Both the position numbers and the translations under genes were made by a program. Shown here in pieces: positions 36,202 to 43,802 of a stretch of DNA of 64,000 nucleotides. The DNA is taken from assembly GCA_038749595.1 (NCBI GenBank), contig JBCDHW010000001.1, forward strand, positions 1 to 64,000, given 5' to 3'. Under the pieces are notes generated by a model. That model was not told where the DNA came from and did not search any database. It worked only from the letters and a program-made list of their open reading frames with translations. This stretch comes from Parvularcula sp038749595. GTDB taxonomy: Bacteria; Pseudomonadota; Alphaproteobacteria; Caulobacterales; Parvularculaceae. Position 1 is the stretch's first letter, and each line of letters opens with the position of its first letter.

Positions 36202-36552
36202 ATGCCGAAGTCGAAAAACCGTAGAAAACCCAAGGGCAACAAACCCAGCGGCGCCGCGCAAACAGCGGGCGGTGCCGAGGTGATCGAAGGCGCCGCAGCG
36301 TCCTCTTCGTCGTCATCGCGATCTGAGCGGGTCGATTCCGCGCCGGCAAAGCCCAAGTCGGTCAGCCCGGTCCAATTCGCTCAGCAGGTCCGCGCTGAGA
36401 TGCAGAAAGTGACCTGGACCAGCCGGGGTGAAACGATGGTCTCCACGATCATGGTGCTAGTGATGGTGGCGATCATGTCGCTCTTCTTCTTCACCGTGGA
36501 CCAGATCCTCCGGTTCGTGATGCCGAACCTCCTCTCGCTCAACCTCTTCTAA
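36202..36552 (+). CDS. secE: Protein translocase subunit SecE
   Basis: A small (116-residue) SecYEG subunit. A basic, Ser/Ala-rich N terminus precedes the conserved amphipathic helix (FAQQVRAEMQKVTWTSRGET) and a single transmembrane helix (VLVMVAIMSLFFFTVDQIL). The ATG at 36202 is chosen; the upstream frame is open but lacks the family's start. nusG begins 11 bases later, the usual pairing. No tRNA-Trp gene was found upstream, unlike in many alphaproteobacteria. Confidence 0.93.
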   Translation: MPKSKNRRKPKGNKPSGAAQTAGGAEVIEGAAASSSSSSRSERVDSAPAKPKSVSPVQFAQQVRAEMQKVTWTSRGETMVSTIMVLVMVAIMSLFFFTVDQILRFVMPNLLSLNLF

Positions 36553-36563
36553 GGATCCACGCC

Positions 36564-37103
36564 ATGTCCGATGCGAAATGGTACATCGTCCACGCTTACT
36601 CCAACTTCGAGAAGAAGGTTGCCGACGCAATTAAGGCGTCTGCGGAGGAAAAGGGCTTGAGCGAAATGTTCGAAGAGGTGCTCGTCCCCACCGAAGAGGT
36701 CGTCGAGGTGCGCCGTGGCCGCAAGGTGAACACCGAGCGCCGGTTCTTCCCTGGCTACGTGTTGGTCAAGATGATCCTCAACGACCAAACCTTCCACGTG
36801 GTCAACGAGACCAACAAGGTCACAGGCTTCCTTGGCTCAGGCAAGAAACCTCTCCCCGTCAGCCAGAAAGAAGTCGATCGCATCCTTGGAACCATGGAGG
36901 AGAGCGAGCAGGCACCCGCAACGCCGTCGGTCATCTACGGCGTTGGTGAGATGGTCAAAGTCATCGATGGTCCGTTCGCGTCGTTTTCAGGCGTCGTCGA
37001 AGATGTGGACACGGACAATGCCCGCCTGAAAGTCTCTGTCTCGATCTTCGGCAGGGCCACCCCGGTCGAACTCGAATACCACCAGGTCGACAAAGAGACC
37101 TGA
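36564..37103 (+). CDS. nusG: Transcription termination/antitermination protein NusG
   Basis: A 179-residue NusG with the NGN domain (WYIVHAYSNFEKKVADAIK, RRFFPGYVLVKM, NKVTGFLGSGKKPLPVS) and the KOW domain (GEMVKVIDGPFASFSGVVED). It links RNA polymerase to Rho or ribosomes. The downstream genes usually expected (rplK, rplA, rplJ, rplL, rpoBC) are absent here; a hairpin follows and the next gene converges. Confidence 0.95.
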   Translation: MSDAKWYIVHAYSNFEKKVADAIKASAEEKGLSEMFEEVLVPTEEVVEVRRGRKVNTERRFFPGYVLVKMILNDQTFHVVNETNKVTGFLGSGKKPLPVSQKEVDRILGTMEESEQAPATPSVIYGVGEMVKVIDGPFASFSGVVEDVDTDNARLKVSVSIFGRATPVELEYHQVDKET

Positions 37104-37131
37104 CCTAAGGCGGTACACTGAAGACTGCGCA

Positions 37132-37163
37132 CAAAAAACGGGCCCTCGCGGGCCCGTTTCTGT
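37132..37163. terminator. Bidirectional terminator between nusG and the CTERM protein gene
   Basis: ACGGGCCC (37138-37145) pairs with GGGCCCGT (37150-37157) around TCGC. On the minus strand the stem is followed by six T, serving the convergent gene; on the plus side the T-run is weaker (TTTCTGTT) but follows nusG directly. Confidence 0.85.
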
Positions 37164-37182
37164 TCGTAAAGACGCTCGCTGT

Positions 37183-37809
37183 TTAGCGTGCGCGGCGGCG
37201 AGCGATGAATGCTGCGCCCAGTGGGAACAACAGCGCTGCAGCCGGCACGGGAACAGGTGCGCCGCCAGCGATCGGGTTCTCCATCTGCACCCAGTTGACG
37301 CCGAACGAGTCAAGGCCTGAGACACGGAAGAACGCGATGTCAAAGATGCCGCCCCGGTCGACCGTCATCGTCTGGCGACCATTTGGACCTTGGGGTGATC
37401 CGTTCAAGGCGCTTGCTATAAGGTTCCCTCCGATGTCGAACACCTCAAGCGTGAGAGCACCAGCAGCCGCGACGCCGGCTTCCACCGTGATGGTGCTGGT
37501 CAGGCCTTGCGTCGTGGTGCCCGCAAGGACGATACGGGCATCAACGCTGGTGACAAGATCGCAAATGCCTGCTGCGTTGATGCCGCACAATGCACGTTGA
37601 CTGCCGTCCTGGAAGATACCTTCCGTAGCGCCCCAGGTATAGTCTGCACCCGAACCGATAAAGGCGTCATCGACGGCATCGACGAGGGCGCCGAAAGCAG
37701 GTGTTACCGCAACACCGACGCTGTCATCCGCGTCATGGGTGATCGGTGCAGCGAGAGCCGAGCCAAGCGAAAGGGTTGCCGCGGCAGCGGCCAAAAGAAG
37801 GTGTTTCAT
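37183..37809 (-). CDS. Secreted protein with VPLPA/PEP-CTERM-type sorting tail
   Basis: A 208-residue exported protein. A signal peptide (MKHLLLAAAAATLSLGSALA) is followed by an Ala/Gly-rich beta domain. The tail has PVPVPAAALLFPLGAAF, then the basic end IARRRAR. That tripartite tail (Pro-rich motif, hydrophobic helix, Arg cluster) marks targets of exosortase/PEP-CTERM or VPLPA-type sorting. No exosortase is in the window. Cargo function is unknown. Its upstream region (37810-37945) is AT-rich and holds no other gene. Confidence 0.8.
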   Translation of the reverse strand: MKHLLLAAAAATLSLGSALAAPITHDADDSVGVAVTPAFGALVDAVDDAFIGSGADYTWGATEGIFQDGSQRALCGINAAGICDLVTSVDARIVLAGTTTQGLTSTITVEAGVAAAGALTLEVFDIGGNLIASALNGSPQGPNGRQTMTVDRGGIFDIAFFRVSGLDSFGVNWVQMENPIAGGAPVPVPAAALLFPLGAAFIARRRAR

Positions 37810-37945
37810 GTTGGGGTCCCTATTGAATTAATAGAAACGTAACAATATCACATAAATTTGGGGGTTTCAATTTTCTTTTTTCATGCACGGGTTGTGCCCG
37901 CGAGTAAGACTAGGGACACTACCTAAGTTACTGCGCCACCAATGA

Positions 37946-37969
37946 CAAACGGGCCCGCGTGGGGCCCGT
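37946..37969 (-). terminator. Hairpin after ctrA
   Basis: ACGGGCCC (37949-37956) pairs with GGGCCCGT (37962-37969) around a five-base loop, 30 bases beyond the ctrA stop. The minus-strand T-run is only three bases, so it is a weak intrinsic terminator. Its arms are identical to those of the hairpin at 37138-37157. Confidence 0.65.
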
Positions 37970-37998
37970 CACCGTTGTTCATCTGAAAAAGAAAAAGG

Positions 37999-38691
37999 TT
38001 ACGCCGCTTTTTCTTCTGCTGGATCGCGGAGGACGTAGCCTCGGCCCCAGACCGTTTCGATGTAGTGCTCCCCTTCGGTGGCAGCCGAGAGCTTTTTGCG
38101 CAGCTTACAGATGAAGACGTCGATGATCTTCAGCTCTGGCTCGTCCATGCCGCCATAGAGGTGGTTGAGGAACATCTCTTTTGTCAGGGTCGTCCCCTTA
38201 CGGAGCGAAAGCAGCTCGAGCATCTGGTACTCTTTGCCCGTCAGGTGGACGCGCTGGCCCGCGACTTCGACAGTCTTGGCATCAAGGTTAACCGACAGCG
38301 AGCCAGTGTTGATGATCGACTGGCTGTGGCCCTTCGAGCGACGGACGATGGCGTGAATCCGCGCGACCAGCTCGTCCTTGTGGAACGGCTTGGTCATGTA
38401 ATCGTCAGCGCCAAAGCCAAGACCACGGACTTTGTTCTCCGTGTCGCCAAGGCCCGTGAGGATCAGGATCGGCGTCGCCACTTTCGCGACACGCAGCTGC
38501 TTGAGCACGTCGAAACCGGTCATGTCCGGCAGGTTCAGGTCCAGCAGGATAATGTCGTAGTCGTACAGCTTTCCGAGGTCGACGCCTTCCTCACCCAGGT
38601 CGGTGGTGTAGACGTTGAAGCCGTCAGACTTCAGCATAAGTTCGATGGACTGGGCCGTGGCGCCATCATCCTCGATCAGTAGAACCCGCAT
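37999..38691 (-). CDS. ctrA: Cell-cycle response regulator CtrA
   Basis: A 230-residue OmpR-class response regulator, the alphaproteobacterial cell-cycle master regulator. The start MRVLLIEDDGATAQSIELML, the phosphorylation site in DIILLDLNLPDMTG (Asp near 51), the switch region GADDYMTKPFHKDEL and the DNA-binding domain end KIIDVFICKLRKKLSAATEG are near-invariant in CtrA. It ends in EEKAA, like the ClpXP-recognised Ala-Ala end of Caulobacter CtrA. The ATG ending at 38691 replaces a ten-codon extension. The gene adjoins sspB, encoding a ClpXP adaptor. Confidence 0.97.
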   Translation of the reverse strand: MRVLLIEDDGATAQSIELMLKSDGFNVYTTDLGEEGVDLGKLYDYDIILLDLNLPDMTGFDVLKQLRVAKVATPILILTGLGDTENKVRGLGFGADDYMTKPFHKDELVARIHAIVRRSKGHSQSIINTGSLSVNLDAKTVEVAGQRVHLTGKEYQMLELLSLRKGTTLTKEMFLNHLYGGMDEPELKIIDVFICKLRKKLSAATEGEHYIETVWGRGYVLRDPAEEKAA

Positions 38692-38904
38692 GGAACTCGT
38701 CCTCCTCGTCCGTTCCGGCAAAGGGCCGCCGGAGCGGTACCCGTCAAGATTATGTTCAGGCTAACAAGAATTTACTTTCATAAAGATTAATGACCGAACC
38801 GAAGGAGCGGTCTGCCTGAATCGTTAACCAAGTCTTGCACTGCGTCGATTCACGCGACAAGCGAAAAAGTACACAAAACGCCCATACTAAAACGTTGCAA
38901 TCGC
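38692..38904. promoter_or_regulatory. ctrA upstream region with two GANTC sites
   Basis: The 213-base gap between sspB and ctrA contains GAATC at 38818-38822 and GATTC at 38847-38851, the methylation sequence of CcrM. In Caulobacter such a site controls one ctrA promoter by methylation state. The first site directly abuts a TTAAC half-motif of the CtrA type. No full TTAA-N7-TTAA site was found. Confidence 0.6.
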
Positions 38905-39390
38905 TTACTTTTTTCTGAACCGGTCGAGGCTCACCACATCAGCGCCACCACTTGGTGGTGTATCATCCGGGGGCGTCGGATCCTCGTCCTGCGTGTCATC
39001 CGTAGACGCCGGTTTCTCTTCGCCTTCCTCCATTGATTGGAATTGAAGAGCGAAGTTAGCCGACGGGTCCGCGAACTGTGTTACCGACGCAAAGGGGATG
39101 ACCAACCTTTCCGGGATGCCCTTAAACTGCAGCGTCACTGAGAAATGGTCCTCGGCCACGTGCAGGGCATCGAACTGATGTTGCAGCACCACGGTCATAC
39201 GATCCGGATACTGAGCACGAAGGCGGTCCGCGAGCGAAGCGCCGGGATGGTTGGTATCGAACTCGATGTAAAAGTGGTGCTCGCCGGGAAGCTCACCGAG
39301 CTCACTGGTCAGCATCAGGACTTCACGCACGACACTGCGCATCGCGTTTTGGGTAAGCCAAGCGTAATCGAGTTCTGTGCTGTCGGTCAT
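38905..39390 (-). CDS. sspB: SspB-family ClpXP adaptor protein (alpha type)
   Basis: A 161-residue protein of the alphaproteobacterial SspB family (also seen as DUF1321). The body has DYAWLTQNAMRSVVREVLML, EHHFYIEFDTNHPGASLAD, QHQFDALHVAEDHFSVTLQF and ERLVIPFASVTQFADPS. It ends in a long acidic/Pro-rich linker and the basic motif DVVSLDRFRKK, which docks on ClpX. It hands ssrA-tagged proteins to ClpXP. Its position next to ctrA, itself a ClpXP substrate, fits a proteolysis theme. Confidence 0.88.
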   Translation of the reverse strand: MTDSTELDYAWLTQNAMRSVVREVLMLTSELGELPGEHHFYIEFDTNHPGASLADRLRAQYPDRMTVVLQHQFDALHVAEDHFSVTLQFKGIPERLVIPFASVTQFADPSANFALQFQSMEEGEEKPASTDDTQDEDPTPPDDTPPSGGADVVSLDRFRKK

Positions 39391-39422
39391 CGCGATGCCA
39401 CTAGAGCAGCCCGGTGCGCCTG

Positions 39423-40499
39423 TCACGCCTGAAGGCTGCTGAGGCTCATTTGCACCGCGTCGGCCAATTCGCCCACCGGCGCGCCGCTTTCCGCCGTGAG
39501 CGGCACCGCCGCGGTCTCGGGCGTCATCGGCAGACGCGTCAGGATGCGAAGGTCCAACTCGTCGAGCAAGTCCTGCGGTAGGTTATCGCCCATCGGTCCG
39601 CCGGTCATGTTGAGAACGACACCGAGAAGGGGGGTGCCGACTTTCTTGAAAAGCTCGGCGCCGCGGCGGACGTCGGCGAGGGCGAGCGGCGATGGCGTCG
39701 CGACTAAGACTGCGCCGTCGAGCTTCAGCCGCTGCACCATCGACAGATGCGCGTCGCCGGTGCCTGGCGGTGTATCCACGATCAAAACGTCAAGCGCGCC
39801 CCAGGCGCTATCGTCGATGAGTTGACGCGCCGCGTTCATCACCATCGGCCCACGCCACGCCACTGCTTGGCGCTCGTCGACCATGTAGCCGACCGAGACG
39901 AGGGCGAGCCCTGCGGCTTCGGTGGGGATGATCTTCCCTTGCTCGCCGCGCAATTTCTCCGCGACCGGGAACAGGACGGGAAGCGATGGCCCGTGAATAT
40001 CGAGATCGAGCAGACCAACCTTCCGTCCGCGGCGCGAGAGCTCGAGCGCCAGGCCGGCCGCAACCGTGCTTTTCCCCACGCCGCCCTTGCCGGAGGCCAC
40101 GGCGATCACCGCTTTCACCCCGTTCGGGCGGGTTGGCTCAGGCCGCGTTTTGGGCCGCGAACCGAGGCGGAGGGGATCGCCATGCCCGCCGCTCGGTGCG
40201 GCTGGCCTTGGTTTTTGAGGCGGTTTGGCAGCTGGCTGCGCCTCGGACGTGCCCCGTCCGCTATGATCGCTCGTTACAACAACGACACGGTCCAGGCCGC
40301 TGCCTTCGGCCAACGCGTCTTCAAGTTCGGTGATATTCAACGTGTCCGGCGCGTTATCCAGAATTACCGAAGCGCTGAGGCGATCGGCCAAGCTGCGCAT
40401 GGTGACTGCACCGCTGAGCCCACGCTCGGACAGCGTTTTACGCAGACTCGCTTCGGCCTTGCCTTTTCGGGCCGCATCTTTGAATCGCGACAGAACCAT
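39423..40499 (-). CDS. Mrp/NBP35-like P-loop ATPase, lacking cysteine
   Basis: A 358-residue ATPase of the Mrp/ApbC class. It has an N-terminal MIP18-like part, a variable Pro-rich linker, and the P-loop domain with SGKGGVGKST, DLDIHGPSLP, VAWRGPMVMNAARQLIDD and VDTPPGTGDAHL. Canonical Fe-S scaffold members carry CxxC after ENMSYF; here the equivalent run is LNMTGGPMGDNLP with no Cys. No cysteine occurs anywhere in the translation from 40499. It is therefore unlikely to bind an Fe-S cluster as a classical carrier. The start is the ATG at 40499, with 12 codons of upstream frame discarded. Confidence 0.85.
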   Translation of the reverse strand: MVLSRFKDAARKGKAEASLRKTLSERGLSGAVTMRSLADRLSASVILDNAPDTLNITELEDALAEGSGLDRVVVVTSDHSGRGTSEAQPAAKPPQKPRPAAPSGGHGDPLRLGSRPKTRPEPTRPNGVKAVIAVASGKGGVGKSTVAAGLALELSRRGRKVGLLDLDIHGPSLPVLFPVAEKLRGEQGKIIPTEAAGLALVSVGYMVDERQAVAWRGPMVMNAARQLIDDSAWGALDVLIVDTPPGTGDAHLSMVQRLKLDGAVLVATPSPLALADVRRGAELFKKVGTPLLGVVLNMTGGPMGDNLPQDLLDELDLRILTRLPMTPETAAVPLTAESGAPVGELADAVQMSLSSLQA

Positions 40500-40620
40500 T
40501 CGCCGCTCCCTGAGGTCGTTGCGTTCCTCTTTCAACGGCTCATATACGGTTCAATGTGAAGAGTGATGTTTCTTTCAGACGCGCCGGTCTCTTCACGGCG
40601 CTTTTTAGTACGGCGGATTG

Positions 40621-41805
40621 ATGCCCTGGACGGATAAGCCTAACGGCTCAAACAACAACGGCCCGTGGGGCCGACCAAACAACAATGGCGGCGGAAACGG
40701 CGCTGACGGTCCGCGCGGTGGGCGTGGCCAAGGTGCTCCTGACCTCGAAGAGCTTCTGCGCTCCGGTCGCGAGCGTTTCGGTCGTGGCCGCGGCGGCGGA
40801 AGCGGTGGCGGAGGTGCCCAAATCCAGCTTCCCCAGGGACCGCTGCTTGGACTCATTGTCGCGCTCGCTGTTGGTCTTTGGGGCTTCTCCGGTGTCTATC
40901 AGGTTCAGCCTGGTGAGCGCGGGGTCGTCACAACCTTTGGCGAGTTCTCAAAGCTCACCGATCCAGGCCTCAACTGGCACGTCCCCGCACCGTTTCAGAG
41001 CGTCGACATCGTCGATGTGGATGAAGACCAGCGCGCCACCATTGGCGGCAGCTCGAACCGCTCGTCGATGCTGACCTCCGACCTCAACATTGTCAGCGTC
41101 GGTCTCGACATCAACTACCAAGTAGCGAGCGACGCGGCTTGGGATCCGTCGAGCGGTGAGCTCCCGAACGCGGCCAAATTTATCTTCAATATCGAAGACC
41201 CCCAGCTGACGGTTCAGTCCGCTGCAGAAGCGGCGCTTCGTGAGGTCGTTGGCGCGAATGAGTTCACGCCGATCATCTCCCGCGGTCGTCAGCTTGTGAA
41301 CGACGAAACGGCGAAGATCCTCCAGGAGACGCTGGACAGCTACGATAGCGGGATCGAGATCATCCGGGTGAACTTCGGCCAGGCTGACCCGCCCGCGGAA
41401 GTGGTCCCGGCTCAGCGCGACGTGATCGACGCGACTTCGGACGCTGCCCAGGCCATCAACGTGGCTGAGGGGATCGCCAACACCATCGTCCCCCGCGCCC
41501 GTGGTGAGGCGCGCCAAACGGTGCTGCAAGCCGAGGCCTATGCGGCCGACGTTGTGGCCCAGGCGAAGGGTGATGCAGCCCGTTTCACCTCGATCTATGA
41601 AGAGTACAGCAAAGCGCCTGACGTCACGCGTCAGCGGATGTACCTTGAGACCATGGAACGGGTCCTCGGCGACATGAACAAAGTCGTTATCGACGACGAC
41701 GCAGGCGGCACCTTGCCGTACCTCAACATCAATGAGCTGGCCCGCGAATCCCAACGCGCCGCAGCCCAGCGCCGGAACCAACAGAACAACGGAGGGACCC
41801 AGTGA
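40621..41805 (+). CDS. hflK: HflK, FtsH protease modulator
   Basis: A 394-residue inner membrane SPFH protein. A Gly/Asn/Arg-rich cytoplasmic N terminus (GPWGRPNNNGGGNGADGPR) precedes one transmembrane helix (PLLGLIVALAVGLWGFSGVY) and the band-7 domain (VQPGERGVVTTFGEFSKLTD onwards) with coiled-coil end. It forms a cage around FtsH with HflC and modulates membrane proteolysis. It overlaps hflC by one base (TGATG), so the two are translated together. Confidence 0.94.
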   Translation: MPWTDKPNGSNNNGPWGRPNNNGGGNGADGPRGGRGQGAPDLEELLRSGRERFGRGRGGGSGGGGAQIQLPQGPLLGLIVALAVGLWGFSGVYQVQPGERGVVTTFGEFSKLTDPGLNWHVPAPFQSVDIVDVDEDQRATIGGSSNRSSMLTSDLNIVSVGLDINYQVASDAAWDPSSGELPNAAKFIFNIEDPQLTVQSAAEAALREVVGANEFTPIISRGRQLVNDETAKILQETLDSYDSGIEIIRVNFGQADPPAEVVPAQRDVIDATSDAAQAINVAEGIANTIVPRARGEARQTVLQAEAYAADVVAQAKGDAARFTSIYEEYSKAPDVTRQRMYLETMERVLGDMNKVVIDDDAGGTLPYLNINELARESQRAAAQRRNQQNNGGTQ

Positions 41806-42707
41806 TGCAGCGCACTCTTGGTCTAATCGGCGGTTTCGTCGCCGTCCTCGCCCTCATCGCCAGCATGGCCTTCTTCACGATCCGCGAGGATCAGCAGGCG
41901 GTTGTCCTGCAGTTTGGTGAGGCGGTGAAAACCCTGCCCGCCGGTGAAGCTGGCTTGCACGTCAAAACGCCGGTTGTGCAAAACGTCATCTACTTTGACG
42001 CGAAGAACCTCAACTTCGACGCCAACCCTGTCGAAGTGATCGTCGCTAATGAGGAACGTCTCCTCGTCGACGCGTTTGTGCGGTATCGGATCAGCGATCC
42101 TCTGCGCTACTACGCGGCTCTCGGCCGGGGGCAGGGCGACGCTGGTGCGATGCGCTCACGCTTTGATGAGCGTCTCGGCGCTGTCCTCAACGAGGCCATC
42201 CGCCAGGTCCTCGGCGGCGTCAGCATTTCGGACATTATCACCGAGCAGCGCAGTCAGCTGATGGGGAACATCCAAAGCAGCGTTTCGTTTGAGGCGCAGA
42301 AACTGGGCGTAGAAATCATCGACGTGCGGATCCGCCAAGCGGACTTCCCTGAGGCCAACGCTCAACGGGTCTACAACCGGATGAAGTCGGAATACGCCGA
42401 ACAAGCCGCAGAAATTCGGGCCGAAGGGGACCGCCAAGCGCAAGAAACCCGCGCCCAGGCGGAGAAGGAACGGATCCAAATTCTCGCTGAAGCCAATGAA
42501 GAAGCGCAAAGAATCCGCGGTACCGCGGACGCTGAGCGGAACGCGATCTTCGCCGATGCTTACAATCGTGATCCGGAATTCTTCGCATTTTATCGGTCAC
42601 TGACCGCGTATGAAGCTGCCTTGCAGGATGGTCAGACAACCATCATCTTGTCGCCGGATTCCGAATTCTTCCGGTATTTCAATGATCAAGCGGGGCGGAC
42701 TCAGTAA
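41805..42707 (+). CDS. hflC: HflC, FtsH protease modulator
   Basis: A 300-residue partner of HflK. It has an N-terminal transmembrane helix (GGFVAVLALIASMAFFTI), the SPFH domain (REDQQAVVLQFGEAVKTLPA, PVEVIVANEERLLVDAFVRY) and a long coiled-coil (AEIRAEGDRQAQETRAQAEK) ending in ALQDGQTTIILSPDSEFFRY. The order and spacing after hflK are standard. It is probably the last gene of the two-gene operon; a 211-base gap follows. Confidence 0.94.
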   Translation: MQRTLGLIGGFVAVLALIASMAFFTIREDQQAVVLQFGEAVKTLPAGEAGLHVKTPVVQNVIYFDAKNLNFDANPVEVIVANEERLLVDAFVRYRISDPLRYYAALGRGQGDAGAMRSRFDERLGAVLNEAIRQVLGGVSISDIITEQRSQLMGNIQSSVSFEAQKLGVEIIDVRIRQADFPEANAQRVYNRMKSEYAEQAAEIRAEGDRQAQETRAQAEKERIQILAEANEEAQRIRGTADAERNAIFADAYNRDPEFFAFYRSLTAYEAALQDGQTTIILSPDSEFFRYFNDQAGRTQ

Positions 42708-42918
42708 GAACGCGAAGCATATGCACCTGCGACGATGCTCCGCCTCGCGATTTTGTTATCTCGCGTTAGGTGCAAATGTTCCTAAGTGTTCACAGAGCAA
42801 GGACGTTGGATCTGTTAGGGGTCCGCAAAACTGATAACCGGCTGGGGACCAAGGTCGGGGAGAAGCGAGCGGTGGTTGCTTCTCTCGGCTCAGTCGGAGT
42901 CGACTGAAGGAGATTAAC

Positions 42919-43734
42919 ATGTCGAACCAAGTTCAAGAGAGCAGCGTCAAACTGCTTCGTACCGCACTTTTTGGTGCATCTGCACTGGCGCTGGTTGCAG
43001 CGTGTGGTGGTGCCGACGCAGAAGAGTCGGATAACGAAAGCGTCTTTTCTGAGGTTTCCGAAGCCATCGAAGAAACCGCAGCGGCTGTTGAAGAGACCAC
43101 TGCTGACGTCGCTGAGGCTGCCGAAACCGCAGCGGCCGACGTTCAAGACGCAGCTTCCGACGCAATGGATAAAGCGGAAGATGCAGCATCCGACATGATG
43201 GACAAGGCCGAAGACGCTGCGTCGGACATGATGGAAAAAGCCGAAGACGTTGCCGAGGACGTGCAAGACGAAGCGTCCGCGACGATGGAAGCCGCCGAAG
43301 AAGCGGTTGCCGACGCTGAAGCCGCCGGACCTGTCGTCCATGAAATTCAAATGCTCAACAGCGACCCCGAAAAGCGCAGCGAGCGCATGGTCTTCCGGCC
43401 AGACCTCGTTGTCGCCAAGCCGGGCGATACCATCCGCTTTATCCCAACCGACCCGTCGCATCAGTCGTCGTCGATCGACGCCATGCTTCCAGAAGGTGTT
43501 GAAGGCTGGAAAGGCAAAGTGAACGCAGTCACCGACTATGTGGTCACCGAGCCAGGCGTCTACGGTTACAAGTGCGTCCCGCACTATGCAGGCGGCATGG
43601 TCGGCCTTGTCATCGTTGAAGGTGACGGCATGACGTCCAACGTCGCGGCCGCGAAAAAAGAGCGGCAGATTGGTCTCGCCAAGCGTCGCTTCGACAACCT
43701 GTGGGAACGCGCTGGCGACTATATCAACGAGTAG
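42919..43734 (+). CDS. Lipoprotein pseudoazurin-like cupredoxin on a long helical tether
   Basis: A copper electron-transfer protein of 271 residues. The signal ends in a lipobox (ALVAAC, Cys near 29). The next ~100 residues are Ala/Glu/Asp/Met-rich, heptad/11-mer-like helix repeats (EDAASDMMDKAEDAASDMME). The cupredoxin domain starts at VVHEIQMLNSDPEKRSERMV. Type-1 copper ligands appear as His in PSHQSSSID, and Cys, His, Met in YKCVPHYAGGMVGLV. It resembles pseudoazurin, a donor to nitrite reductase and related enzymes. The tether between lipid anchor and domain is unusual. A terminator follows. Confidence 0.88.
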   Translation: MSNQVQESSVKLLRTALFGASALALVAACGGADAEESDNESVFSEVSEAIEETAAAVEETTADVAEAAETAAADVQDAASDAMDKAEDAASDMMDKAEDAASDMMEKAEDVAEDVQDEASATMEAAEEAVADAEAAGPVVHEIQMLNSDPEKRSERMVFRPDLVVAKPGDTIRFIPTDPSHQSSSIDAMLPEGVEGWKGKVNAVTDYVVTEPGVYGYKCVPHYAGGMVGLVIVEGDGMTSNVAAAKKERQIGLAKRRFDNLWERAGDYINE

Positions 43735-43774
43735 GTTTCGAGCGTCCGTCGCGAGATGGTTCCTCTCAATCCGA

Positions 43775-43802
43775 CCCCTCGCTAAACGCGAGGGGTTTTT
43801 TT
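43775..43802 (+). terminator. Intrinsic terminator after the cupredoxin gene
   Basis: CCCCTCGC (43775-43782) pairs perfectly with GCGAGGGG (43788-43795) around a five-base loop, followed by TTTTTTT (43796-43802). This is a strong intrinsic terminator; the convergent desaturase gene ends in the same tract. Confidence 0.93.
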
